DNA of 64,000 nucleotides, taken from NCBI GenBank assembly GCA_964242335.1, contig CAXTAY010000010.1, forward strand, positions 1-64,000, in the 5' to 3' direction. Made by a program: the position numbers and the translations under genes. The DNA is from Lichenicoccus sp964242335 (GTDB lineage: Bacteria > Pseudomonadota > Alphaproteobacteria > Acetobacterales > Acetobacteraceae). The notes below the pieces were generated by a model. The model was given only the letters and a program-made list of their open reading frames with translations. It ran no database searches and was not told the origin of the DNA. This document shows positions 1 through 8,125 of this stretch, piece after piece (position 1 is the stretch's first letter; every line of letters starts with the position of its first letter).

Positions 1-255
1 CATTCCTGCTTCTACGGCATCGACACGCCGGAGCGCGGCAAGCTGCTGGCGGCGCAGCACGACGTGGCCGAGATGGCCGAGCTGATCGGCGCCGACAGCC
101 TCGCCTTCATCTCGATCGACGGCCTCTACCGCGCCCTCGGCCAGCCCGGCCGCGACCCGGACCAGCCGCATTTCTGCGACGCCTGCTTCACCGGCAAGTA
201 TCCGATCGACCTCGCCGACGTCGACGAGGACAGCCGCGCCAGGCCGGTATCATAG
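1..255 (+). CDS. purF: Amidophosphoribosyltransferase, C-terminal fragment
   Basis: These are the last 84 residues of the enzyme that moves the amide nitrogen of glutamine onto PRPP, the first committed step of purine synthesis in the cytoplasm. The frame is open from the left edge of the window. Visible family features are HSCFYGIDTPERGKL, SLAFISIDGL and the terminal FCDACFTGKYP, typical of the PurF carboxy end. The N-terminal nucleophile cysteine and the PRPP loop lie outside the window. A short-chain dehydrogenase begins 14 bases after the stop on the same strand, which suggests cotranscription. Recognition is by motif and is fairly secure despite the truncation. Confidence 0.93.
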   Translation, partial: HSCFYGIDTPERGKLLAAQHDVAEMAELIGADSLAFISIDGLYRALGQPGRDPDQPHFCDACFTGKYPIDLADVDEDSRARPVS

Positions 256-269
256 GGTTTCCGCCCTCC

Positions 270-1007
270 GTGGAGCTGCGAGGACGGATCGCCCTGGTCA
301 CCGGGGCCAGCCGCGGCATCGGCCGGGCGGTCGCGCGCGCGCTGGCGCGACGCGGCGCGCACTGCGTGCTGACCGCGCGCAGCCCGGGCGGGCTGGAGGA
401 GACCGACGACCTGATCCGCGCCGAGTGCGGCGGGGACCACGCGGCGTGGCACGGCGCGACCCTGCTGCCGCTCGACCTGCTCGACGGTGCCGCGATCGAC
501 CGCATCGGCCCGACGCTGGCAAACCGCTTCGGCCGGCTCGACATCCTGGTGCACGCCGCGGCCGCGCTCGGCGCCCTGACGCCGGTGCCGCACATCGCCG
601 AGCGCGACTGGGAGCGCACCCTGTCGGTCAACGTCACCGCGAGCTGGCGGCTGATCCGCACCGCGTCGCCGCTGCTGCTGGCGGCCGCGGCCGGGCGCGC
701 GGTGTTCCTCACCGACGCGCATGCCGTTGAGCCGCGCGCCTACTGGGGCATGCTCGGCGCCGGCAAGGCGGCGATGCAGAACCTGGTGCTCAGCTGGGCC
801 GACGAGGTGTCGGGGCACGGGCGGCTGCGCGTCAACCTGTTCGAGCCGGGCATCGTCGCCACCCGGATGCGCGCGCAGGCGATGCCGGCGGAGGATGCCG
901 GCCGGCTGGCCGGGCCGGAGCAGGTCGCGGACGAGATCGCCGCCGCGTGCACGGATGCGGAACGGCGTCACGGCGAGGTGATCCCGGCCGCGGCGGCTCC
1001 CAGGTAG
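270..1007 (+). CDS. Short-chain dehydrogenase family protein lacking the catalytic Tyr
   Basis: A 245-residue Rossmann-fold protein with a GTG start 14 bases behind purF. The nucleotide-binding loop is intact (VTGASRGIGRAV, residues about 10-21), as are the NNAG-like segment (HAAAALG) and the structural Asn (SVNVTASW). Two catalytic positions are altered. The strand that normally carries the active-site Ser reads VFLTDAHA, and the YxxxK motif reads LGAGK, so Leu stands where Tyr is expected; the nearest Tyr is eight residues before the Lys. Orthologues beside purF in alphaproteobacteria are known as YciK-type dehydrogenases of unclear substrate. This copy probably binds a dinucleotide but may not oxidise or reduce. 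Its 3' end overlaps the remnant of a convergent TetR gene by about 40 bases. Confidence 0.8.
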   Translation: MELRGRIALVTGASRGIGRAVARALARRGAHCVLTARSPGGLEETDDLIRAECGGDHAAWHGATLLPLDLLDGAAIDRIGPTLANRFGRLDILVHAAAALGALTPVPHIAERDWERTLSVNVTASWRLIRTASPLLLAAAAGRAVFLTDAHAVEPRAYWGMLGAGKAAMQNLVLSWADEVSGHGRLRVNLFEPGIVATRMRAQAMPAEDAGRLAGPEQVADEIAAACTDAERRHGEVIPAAAAPR

Positions 1008-1637
1008 GCGGCGCACATCAGGGTCAGCTGACGGCGCAGCACCTCGATCATCGCCGGCATGTCGTGGCACTCGAACAGGATCGGACCGTGCCCGGCATCG
1101 CGGCGAGCAGGGTGGAACCGACCGCCTGCAGGTCCTCGAAGCGCGCGTCCGTGGCGGTGCCGAGCAGCTCGATCACCGCGGCCCGTATGCGTCCCGAGAC
1201 GCCGCCCCGCAGCTCGGAGATCTCGAACTCGGCGGAGACCAGGTACAGCGCACGGGCCGCTTCCGGCCGCCTCGCCTTCGCATCCACGTAGGCGCCGACC
1301 AGGCTATCGGCTATGCGCGTCACCGGCTGCCCGCGCAGCCCGGCGCACGCGGTCTCGATCGCGCTCGCGACCGCCTCGAGGTGGTGTCGCAGCACGGCGT
1401 ACAGCAACGCCTGCTCGTGCGGGAAAGACTGGTAGAGGGTCCCGACCGAGACCCCGGCGCGGCGGCGACGCGTGTCGTCGTGATGCGCCGGGCGCCCTCG
1501 ACCAGCAGAACCTGAAGGGTCGCTTCGAGAACCGCCTCGAGCGTCGCCGCCGAATGCCGCTGGCTGGGCGTCTTCCTGGGCGCGAGCGCCTCGGCCTCCG
1601 ACGGGACCGGATGCGAATTCCGGGACTGAAGCGTCAT
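968..1637 (-). pseudogene. TetR-family regulator broken by two frameshifts
   Basis: Three reading frames together make one TetR-family regulator. From the ATG at 1637, one frame gives the first half of the DNA-binding domain and ends in RRITTTRVAAA. A second frame continues with the recognition-helix segment RAGVSVGTLYQSF and the whole ligand-binding domain down to about 1085. A third frame supplies a plausible tail (ILFECHDMPAMIEVLRRQL) to a TGA at 968. The first shift lies near 1465 in a GC-rich run, the second near 1083. It diverges from the downstream dehydrogenase with only 33 bases between starts, the classical arrangement for a TetR repressor and its target. The frameshifts could be real or sequencing errors; as read, no functional protein is made. 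Confidence 0.75.
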
Positions 1638-1670
1638 TCATATTCACCTCGTGGCGTCGGGAGGCAGAGC

Positions 1671-2387
1671 ATGCAGATCGACATCGCGGGCAAGGTCATC
1701 GTGCTGACCGGCGCTGCCAGCGGGATCGGGCGCAGCCTCGCCCTCGGCCTCGCCGCGGAGGGCGCCCGGATGGCGGCGCTGGCGCGACGGCGCGATCAGG
1801 CGCGGCGCGTGGTCGACGAGATCGGCCGGCATCCGGGTGCGCCGCCGGCGCTGGCGCCGGGGGCGGATCTCGGCGACGAGGCGGCGGTGGTCGAGGCCGC
1901 CGCGGCGGTCGCCCGCGCCCGGGGCCGGGTCGATGGGCTGACCAACAGCGCCGGCTGGATGCCGGGCAGCCGGCCGGTCCTGCAGCCGGAGCTGTCGGTG
2001 CTCGAACGCGTGCTAGGCTCGAGCCTGATCGGCAGCTTCCTCGCCACCAAGCACTTCGCGCCGGCGATGATCCGCGGCGGCGCGCCCTACGGCGGCTCGA
2101 AGGCAGCGGTCAACGTGCTGGCCCACGTGGTGCACCAGGGGCTGGCCGGCGAGGGCGTACGCACCGTCGCCATCGCGCCGGGCCTGACCCTCGGGATGCA
2201 CGCCGTGGTCGGTGACGCGCACATCGGGCGCGTCGCCGCCAGCTACCCGGGCGGCCGCGTCGGCCAGCCGGAGGACATCGTCGGCCTGGTCGCGTTCCTG
2301 TGCAGCGACGCCGCGAACCACATCTCCGGACCCGTGATCACCGTCCGCCCGCCGGTCGTCCCCGGATCGTCCGCGCCGCGATCCTGA
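1671..2387 (+). CDS. Short-chain dehydrogenase with a missing central strand
   Basis: A 238-residue short-chain dehydrogenase starting at an ATG behind GGGAGG. It has the cofactor loop (LTGAASGIGRSLA), a changed NNAG segment (TNSAGW), the YxxxK motif (PYGGSKAAV) and the usual C-terminal GRVGQPEDIVGLVAFLCSD. Between FAPAMIRGG and APYGGSK the protein jumps about 15-20 residues. The segment normally holding beta-strand 5 and the catalytic Ser (IVNISS-like) is absent without a frameshift. The fold and catalysis are therefore probably compromised. It diverges from the broken TetR gene, which likely once repressed it. The C-terminus also loses the usual GG.T.DGG ending (GPVITVRPP). I read it as a decaying gene that still has an open frame. 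Confidence 0.75.
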   Translation: MQIDIAGKVIVLTGAASGIGRSLALGLAAEGARMAALARRRDQARRVVDEIGRHPGAPPALAPGADLGDEAAVVEAAAAVARARGRVDGLTNSAGWMPGSRPVLQPELSVLERVLGSSLIGSFLATKHFAPAMIRGGAPYGGSKAAVNVLAHVVHQGLAGEGVRTVAIAPGLTLGMHAVVGDAHIGRVAASYPGGRVGQPEDIVGLVAFLCSDAANHISGPVITVRPPVVPGSSAPRS

Positions 2388-2397
2388 CGCCCGAGGA

Positions 2398-4320
2398 TCA
2401 CGGATTGCTCGAGGTCTGCGGCAGGCCCGCCGGCTGCACGTTCGGCTGGCCGACATAGCGGTAGACGATCGGGGTGCCGACGCCGGTGGTGGTGTTGAAG
2501 GCCGGGCCGAAGGCGCTGTTCGGGACCACGCCGTTATAGCCGGGGATCGAGCGGTGGAACAGCACGGTCGGCGGGTTGGCGGTCTCGCCGAGCAGGGTCT
2601 GGATCGCCGACGCCGAGTAGATGTAGTCGTTCAGGTTGCCCATGCGCCCGTACTGCTCGACCAGCAGCGCGGTGGCGCCGGCGAGCTCCGGCGACGAGAC
2701 GCTGGTGCCGATCAGGCCATGGAATTCGCCGGCGATGGCGACTACGACGTAGGAGCGGTCGGTGTTGCCGCTGCCGTCGAGCGGGTCGTCGCCGCCGTTG
2801 CAGGGCAACACGGCGATGCCGCCGGGACAGCCGCCGACCTGCATGCCGATATCCGGCAGCGCGCGCTGGGTGGTCGAGCCGGTCGCACTCAGGCTCTGGT
2901 AGCTGGGTTGCGCGAACAGCGTGCTGAGGCCGCCGCCGGCACCCCAGGAGCCGCCGGAGACGTTGGCGCCGATGCCGTAGATGTCGTAGGGGACTTCCGG
3001 ATCCGACCAGGCGTTCTCGTCGACATAGCTCGAATCCAGGCTGGTGCTGCTCTGGTTGGTCACCAGGTTGGTGCCGCCGACCGCGGTCACGTCGGTGTCG
3101 GCGGCGGGGGTGGAGACGCTGGGGATGAAGCTGCCGGCGGTCGCCTGCTCGGTGTAGCTGGCGGTCGGGCACTCCAGCCCTGCCTCGTCGCCGGAGCTGG
3201 CCAGGAAGCTGATGCCCTGCGAATTGCCCTGCTCGTACAGCTCGTGCTCGATGTTGAGCAGGTAGGTGTAGTCGACACCCTCGTTGTAGGCGGCGGTGTA
3301 GCCCAGCTCGCAGCCGCCGAAGGAGGAGCTCACCACGTCCGCCTCGTTTGCCTCGTCGATGGCGACGTAGCCGGCGATGACGTTCTGGTCCGACAGGTCG
3401 GGGATGTCGTACAGCACCACGTGCGAGCCGGGCGCGCCGGTCAGCGCCTGCTGGACGTCGAGCGAGGCCTCGTCGAGCGCGTCGCTGTCGGTGGTGGCGC
3501 CGCCATTGACGTAGACGCGCTTGAACAGCGTCGGGTCCGCGACGCCTGCGTTCTGGCTGAACCTCTCGTGGTCGAACACCGCCTGGACGTCGCTGTCGAA
3601 GATGTCGCTCGACATCAGGATGCCGATGGTGACGCCGGTGCCGTCCAGGCGCCGGCTCTGGCCGGCGACGCTGATCGTCGTCTGGTAGGACGGGTACTGG
3701 TACGCCTGCTTGAGGTCGGTGAACCAGTAGCCGCCGGTGGTGGAGCTGCGGTTGTCCGCCGCCGCGAACGGGACCGCCACGCCGGGCACGCGGCGGGAGT
3801 GGGTGTGCGCGGTGATCGCCTTGCGGCCGAAATCGAGCACCACGGCGCCGGCCGCGCGCGCCGCGTCGGGCAGCGTCGGGGCGCGCATGGCGACGACGCG
3901 ACCGCCGGCGGCTGCGCGCGGCCCCGGCAGCGCGCCTACCGCGAGGCTGGTCCGCAGCGCCCGGTCGATCTGTGCCGCGCTGCCGGTCACGTGCAGGCTG
4001 CGCGAATGCAGCTGCACGGCGAGACCCTGGGCGGAGAAGGCGACCGCGACCCGCTGCAGCGTCGCCGCACCGGGCCCGAAGCGCCGCGCGAACTCGTCCG
4101 GGCTCAGCCAGTGATGGAACGAGGGCGAGGTCGGATCGTGCTGTGCCTCGAGCAGCGCCTGCAGCCCGGCATGGTCGCGCAACGGCAGCATGACGTCGAA
4201 GCCGACCGGCTGCGCCGGATCGACGCCGCCGATGACCTGCAGCCGCGCCGCCTGGGCCTGCGACAGCGCGCCGAGGATGCCGGCAGCCGCCAGCGTTGCA
4301 CATGATCCCAGTCTAGCCAT
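2398..4320 (-). CDS. Secreted pro-kumamolisin-type S53 serine-carboxyl peptidase
   Basis: A 640-residue sedolisin-family endopeptidase, normally acid-active and exported as a proenzyme. I chose the ATG at 4320, 18 codons inside the longest frame, because it begins a good signal peptide (MARLGSCATLAAAGILGALS, cleavage near AQA). Residues about 30-160 look like the inhibitory propeptide (HHWLSPDEFARRFG). The catalytic domain carries the Glu and Asp of the family at 284 and 288 (DEASLDVQ), the oxyanion Asp in ASSGDEAG, and the nucleophile Ser540 in GTSVSSP. It stands alone between a dehydrogenase and a flavoprotein gene. An acid protease fits a bacterium living at low pH, but that is inference. 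No frameshift is visible. Confidence 0.9.
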   Translation of the reverse strand: MARLGSCATLAAAGILGALSQAQAARLQVIGGVDPAQPVGFDVMLPLRDHAGLQALLEAQHDPTSPSFHHWLSPDEFARRFGPGAATLQRVAVAFSAQGLAVQLHSRSLHVTGSAAQIDRALRTSLAVGALPGPRAAAGGRVVAMRAPTLPDAARAAGAVVLDFGRKAITAHTHSRRVPGVAVPFAAADNRSSTTGGYWFTDLKQAYQYPSYQTTISVAGQSRRLDGTGVTIGILMSSDIFDSDVQAVFDHERFSQNAGVADPTLFKRVYVNGGATTDSDALDEASLDVQQALTGAPGSHVVLYDIPDLSDQNVIAGYVAIDEANEADVVSSSFGGCELGYTAAYNEGVDYTYLLNIEHELYEQGNSQGISFLASSGDEAGLECPTASYTEQATAGSFIPSVSTPAADTDVTAVGGTNLVTNQSSTSLDSSYVDENAWSDPEVPYDIYGIGANVSGGSWGAGGGLSTLFAQPSYQSLSATGSTTQRALPDIGMQVGGCPGGIAVLPCNGGDDPLDGSGNTDRSYVVVAIAGEFHGLIGTSVSSPELAGATALLVEQYGRMGNLNDYIYSASAIQTLLGETANPPTVLFHRSIPGYNGVVPNSAFGPAFNTTTGVGTPIVYRYVGQPNVQPAGLPQTSSNP

Positions 4321-4410
4321 GCAGCGTTCCCGTCTCAAACCAGCGGACCATGTGGTGCGTCGCGACAATCTCAAACCGCTTTCTCGACCGGCCGCGTATC
4401 ACTTCATCGC

Positions 4411-6096
4411 TCATCGACTCGGCGACGCCGGCGAGGCTGCGGCGGCGGCCGGCATCGCCTCGCCGGCGATGGCGCGCGCGACCGCCTCGGCGGCGCGGAT
4501 GCCGTCGACGCCGGCCGAGAGGATGCCGCCGGCATAGCCCGCGCCCTCCCCTGCCGGGAACAGGCCGGCCGTGTTCAGGCTCTGCCCATCCTCGCCGCGC
4601 GGGATGCGCAGCGGCGAGGAGGTGCGCGTCTCGACCCCGGTCATCACCGCGTCCTCGAGCGCGAAGCCGGGAATGCGGCGGTCGAAGTGCGGCAGTGCCT
4701 CGCGTATCGCCTGCACCGCGTAGTCGGGCAGGCAGTCGGCGAGGTCTGCAGGGGTGACGCCGGGCTTGTACGACGGGATCACCGCACCCAGTGTGGTGGA
4801 GGCGCGCCCGGCGAGGAAGTCGCCGACCCGCTGCGCCGGCGCATGGTAGCTGCTGCCGCCGATCTCGAAGGCGCGTCGCTCCCAGTGGCGCTGGTATCCG
4901 ATCCCGGCGAGCGGACCGTCCGGGTCGAACGGCGCGGCGTAGGGTCGGAAGTCGTGCGGCGTCAGCCCGACGACGATGCCGGCGTTGGCGTTGCGCTCCG
5001 CCCGCGAGTACTGGCTCATCCCGTTGGTCACCACCCCGCCGGTCTCGGAGCTGGCCGCGACCACGGTGCCGCCGGGGCACATGCAGAAGCTGTAGACGCC
5101 GCGGCCGTTGCCGGCATGGTGCACCAGCTTGTAGTCGGCGGCACCGAGCAGCGGATGCCGCGCCTGGCCGGCGAACCGCGCGGCGTCGATCAGCGACTGC
5201 GGATGCTCGATGCGCACGCCGATCGAGAGCGGCTTGGCCTGCATCGCGATCCCGGCCGCGTGCACCGCCTCGAAGCTGTCCCGCGCGCTGTGGCCGATGG
5301 CGAGCACGACGTGGCCGGTCTCGATGACGCTGCCGTCGTCCAGGCCGACCGCCTCGATGCGGCGCCCGCCGTCGCCGTCGCGGGCGACGTGGAACGCGCT
5401 CACCTGGCTCTCGAAGCGGTAGCTGCCGCCCAGCGTCTCGATGCTGCGGCGCAGGCTCTCGACCATGCTGACCAGCCGGAAGGTGCCGATGTGCGGCTTG
5501 GCGACGAACAGGATCTCCTCGGGCGCGCCGGCGCGGACGAACTCCTCGAGCACCTTGCGGCCGTAATGCTGCGGATCGCTGATCTGGCTGTAGAGCTTGC
5601 CGTCGGAGAAGGTGCCGGCACCCCCCTCGCCGAACTGCACGTTGCTCTGCGGCGTCAGCTCGCCGCGGCGCCAGAACGCGAAGGTGTCGACGGTGCGGGC
5701 GCGCACGATCCGGCCGCGCTCCAGGATGATCGGCCGCAGCCCCATCTGCGCCAGCACCAGGCCGGCCAGCAGCCCGCAGGGACCGGCGCCGATCACCACC
5801 GGCCGTAGCCGGGGCGGACGTGGCGGAGCCGGCACGAAGCGGTATCGCGTGTCCGGCGTGCGGACCAGCTTGGGGTCGCGGGGGTGACGGGCGAGCACGG
5901 CCTCCTCGTCGCGCAGCCGCACGTCGACGCTGTACACCAGGCTGACCGCGCCGCGCCGGCGCGCGTCGTGGCCGCGCCGGGCGACGCGCAGCGACAGCAG
6001 CGCGTCCGGCGCCACGCCGAGCCGCGCGGCCGCCGCCCGTTCGAGCGCGTCCGCCGGGTGATCGAGCGGCAGCTTGAGTTCGGCCAATCGCAGCAT
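4411..6096 (-). CDS. FAD-dependent dehydrogenase of the COG2509 family
   Basis: A 561-residue flavoprotein. An N-terminal domain of about 95 residues (LRVARRGHDARRR, SLVYSVDVRL) precedes the FAD-binding GxGxxG motif (VIGAGPCGLLAGLVLAQMG, residues about 100-120). The segment NVQFGEGGAGTFSDGKL and the C-terminal FPAGEGAGYAGGILSAGVDG are hallmarks of the uncharacterised FAD-dependent protein family related to geranylgeranyl-reductase-like and GidA-like flavoproteins. The substrate is unknown. It lies on the minus strand, divergent from the cation-efflux pair beginning at 6255, and shares no obvious operon. The family assignment is secure; the function is not known. Confidence 0.85.
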   Translation of the reverse strand: MLRLAELKLPLDHPADALERAAAARLGVAPDALLSLRVARRGHDARRRGAVSLVYSVDVRLRDEEAVLARHPRDPKLVRTPDTRYRFVPAPPRPPRLRPVVIGAGPCGLLAGLVLAQMGLRPIILERGRIVRARTVDTFAFWRRGELTPQSNVQFGEGGAGTFSDGKLYSQISDPQHYGRKVLEEFVRAGAPEEILFVAKPHIGTFRLVSMVESLRRSIETLGGSYRFESQVSAFHVARDGDGGRRIEAVGLDDGSVIETGHVVLAIGHSARDSFEAVHAAGIAMQAKPLSIGVRIEHPQSLIDAARFAGQARHPLLGAADYKLVHHAGNGRGVYSFCMCPGGTVVAASSETGGVVTNGMSQYSRAERNANAGIVVGLTPHDFRPYAAPFDPDGPLAGIGYQRHWERRAFEIGGSSYHAPAQRVGDFLAGRASTTLGAVIPSYKPGVTPADLADCLPDYAVQAIREALPHFDRRIPGFALEDAVMTGVETRTSSPLRIPRGEDGQSLNTAGLFPAGEGAGYAGGILSAGVDGIRAAEAVARAIAGEAMPAAAAASPASPSR

Positions 6097-6254
6097 GCGG
6101 GGTCTGTAGCCCAGCTCGGCCCCGGATCACCACCCCGCTCGCGCGGCGGCCGGTGCCGGTGGTGCCGCTGTCGGTCGCGCGACCCCGGTCGTGCTACTAT
6201 TGTGGCCCCCGATCCCGTATCGAGACGGCGGGGAAGATCCGGAACAGCGAGGCC

Positions 6255-7211
6255 ATGACGCACGAGCATACGGATCACGGGCACGCGCACGGCGCGGCCG
6301 CGGGCCTCCATCATCACCACCACCATCACCACGCGCCGACAGATTTCGGTCGCGCGTTCGCGATCGGCATCGCCCTGAACCTCGCCTACGTCCTGGCGGA
6401 GGTGGCCTGCGGGGTCGTCGCCCACTCGCTGTCGCTGTTCGCCGATGCCGGGCACAATCTCGGCGACGTGCTGGCGTTGGCCGCGGCCTGGGTCGCGCAG
6501 CGGCTCGGCAGCCGGCAGCCTTCGGCGCGTTTCACCTACGGGCTGCGACGCTGCTCGATCCTGTCCGCGCTGGGGAATGCGATCGTCCTGCTGGTGATCA
6601 CCGGCGGCATCGCCTGGGAGGCGGTGCGGCGCATGCTGGAGCCGGCGCCGGTGGCGGGCCGGCTGGTGATGGCGGCGGCGTTCGTCGGCATCCTGGTCAA
6701 CGGCGCCACCGCGCTGCTGTTCGCGCGCGGCCGCCACGGCGACGTCAACCTGCGCGGCGCCTTCCTGCACATGGCGTCCGACGCGGCGATGGCGGCGGCG
6801 GTGGTGCTGGCGGGCGCGCTGATCTGGTACACCGGCTGGCGCTGGATCGATCCCGCGACCAGCCTCGTGGTGTCGTTGGTGATCGTCGCCGGCACCTGGT
6901 CGCTGCTGCGCCACTCGCTCGAGCTGGCGCTGGACGCGGTGCCGCCGGGGATCGACCGCGACGCGGTGGAGAGCTTCCTGCGAGCCCTGCCGGGCGTCAC
7001 CGACCTGCACGACCTGCATATCTGGGGCATGTCGACCACCGAGACCGCGCTCACCGCGCACCTGGTGCGGCCGCATCTGCCGACCGACGACGCCTGGCTG
7101 CGCCGCGCCGCCGACGACCTGCGACGACGCTACGGCATCGGCCACGCCACCTTCCAGATCGAGCACGGCCAGGACGGTCCCTGCGCGCTGGCGCTCGCCG
7201 GCGCCGTCTGA
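6255..7211 (+). CDS. Cation diffusion facilitator, CzcD/ZitB type
   Basis: A 318-residue inner-membrane metal/proton antiporter exporting Zn2+ or similar divalent ions. The N-terminus is a His-rich metal loop with eight consecutive histidines (residues about 19-26). It is followed by transmembrane segments with the metal-site motif SLFADAGHNLGD (HxxxD in TM2) and MASDAAMAAA in TM5 where HxxxD is usual, and by a cytoplasmic C-terminal domain (VTDLHDLHIWGMS). The ATG at 6255 was preferred over a longer frame because the His-rich start is typical. A second facilitator of a different subfamily starts 23 bases downstream with its own Shine-Dalgarno, so the two are probably cotranscribed. In TM5 the usual His is Ser (SDAAM), which could alter metal choice. 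Confidence 0.9.
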   Translation: MTHEHTDHGHAHGAAAGLHHHHHHHHAPTDFGRAFAIGIALNLAYVLAEVACGVVAHSLSLFADAGHNLGDVLALAAAWVAQRLGSRQPSARFTYGLRRCSILSALGNAIVLLVITGGIAWEAVRRMLEPAPVAGRLVMAAAFVGILVNGATALLFARGRHGDVNLRGAFLHMASDAAMAAAVVLAGALIWYTGWRWIDPATSLVVSLVIVAGTWSLLRHSLELALDAVPPGIDRDAVESFLRALPGVTDLHDLHIWGMSTTETALTAHLVRPHLPTDDAWLRRAADDLRRRYGIGHATFQIEHGQDGPCALALAGAV

Positions 7212-7234
7212 GCCGCGTCCTTGGGAGCCGGTCC

Positions 7235-8125
7235 TTGAGCCTCGTCCTCCGGCTCGGCTGGGGCAGCGTCGTCGTCAGCCTGGTCGCGCTCTCGCTGAAA
7301 TACGCCGCCTACGCGGTCACCGGCAGCGTGGCGCTGTATTCGGACGCGATCGAGTGCATCATCAACGTGGTGGCGGCGATCGCGGCGCTGCTCGCACTTT
7401 CGGTCAGCGCCCGTCCGGCCGATGCCAACCACCCGTACGGCCACTACAAGGCCGAGTACCTCTCGGCCGTGGTGGAAGGCACGATGGTGCTGCTGACGGC
7501 GTCGGCGATCGCGGTGCAGGCCTGGATCGGCTGGCACCACCCGCACGTGCCGAGCGCGCCGCTGCTGGGCATCGGGCTCAACGCCGCGGCCGGCCTGCTG
7601 AACTGGGTCTGGGCGCTGGCACTGGTCCGGGTCGGGCGCGCGCGGCGCTCGCCGGCCCTGGCCGCCGGCGGCCAGCACGTGATGTCGGACGTGTGGAGCT
7701 CCGCCGGCCTGCTGGCGGGCTTCGCGCTGGTGCCGCTGACCGGGTGGCTGTGGCTGGACGCTGTGCTCGCGGCACTGGTGGCGATGAACATCCTGCGCGT
7801 CGGCTTCGAGATGGTGCGCCGCTCGATCGGCGGGCTGATGGACGAGGTGGTCGACCAGGATGCGGTGGGCGAGATCCGACGCGTCATCTCGGAGAACGCC
7901 GACGGCGCCATCGAGGCGCACGACGTGCGCACGCGCTGCGTCGGCGCGATGACCTTCATCGAGTTCCACCTGGTGGTGCCGGGGCACATGGAGGTGCAGA
8001 CCGCGCACGACATCTGCGACCGGATCGAGGTGGCGCTGCGCGGCGAGCTCGGCGACGCGCTGATCAACATCCACGTCGAGCCGGAACAGAAGGCCAAGCA
8101 CAAGGGCGTGGTGGTGCTACCGTAG
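7235..8125 (+). CDS. Cation diffusion facilitator, FieF/MMT1 type
   Basis: A 296-residue second cation efflux protein. No ATG is available at the right place. I chose TTG at 7235 because GGGAG lies seven bases upstream and the protein then starts just before the first membrane helix. Metal-site motifs are intact: YSDAIECIIN in TM2 and HVMSDVWSS (HxxxD) in TM5. DANHPYGHYKAEYLS follows TM2, and the C-terminal ferredoxin-like domain carries EAHDVRTRCVGAMTFIEFHL and INIHVEP. The family exports Fe2+, Zn2+ or Mn2+ against protons. It follows the CzcD-type transporter closely; its stop overlaps the end of the convergent membrane-protein gene by nine bases. Confidence 0.87.
   Translation: MSLVLRLGWGSVVVSLVALSLKYAAYAVTGSVALYSDAIECIINVVAAIAALLALSVSARPADANHPYGHYKAEYLSAVVEGTMVLLTASAIAVQAWIGWHHPHVPSAPLLGIGLNAAAGLLNWVWALALVRVGRARRSPALAAGGQHVMSDVWSSAGLLAGFALVPLTGWLWLDAVLAALVAMNILRVGFEMVRRSIGGLMDEVVDQDAVGEIRRVISENADGAIEAHDVRTRCVGAMTFIEFHLVVPGHMEVQTAHDICDRIEVALRGELGDALINIHVEPEQKAKHKGVVVLP

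Noticed and set aside
2554..4305. A 583-codon plus-strand frame opposite the S53 peptidase
   Set aside because: Mirror frame of a GC-rich gene; no motif, while the minus strand has a complete catalytic set and signal peptide.
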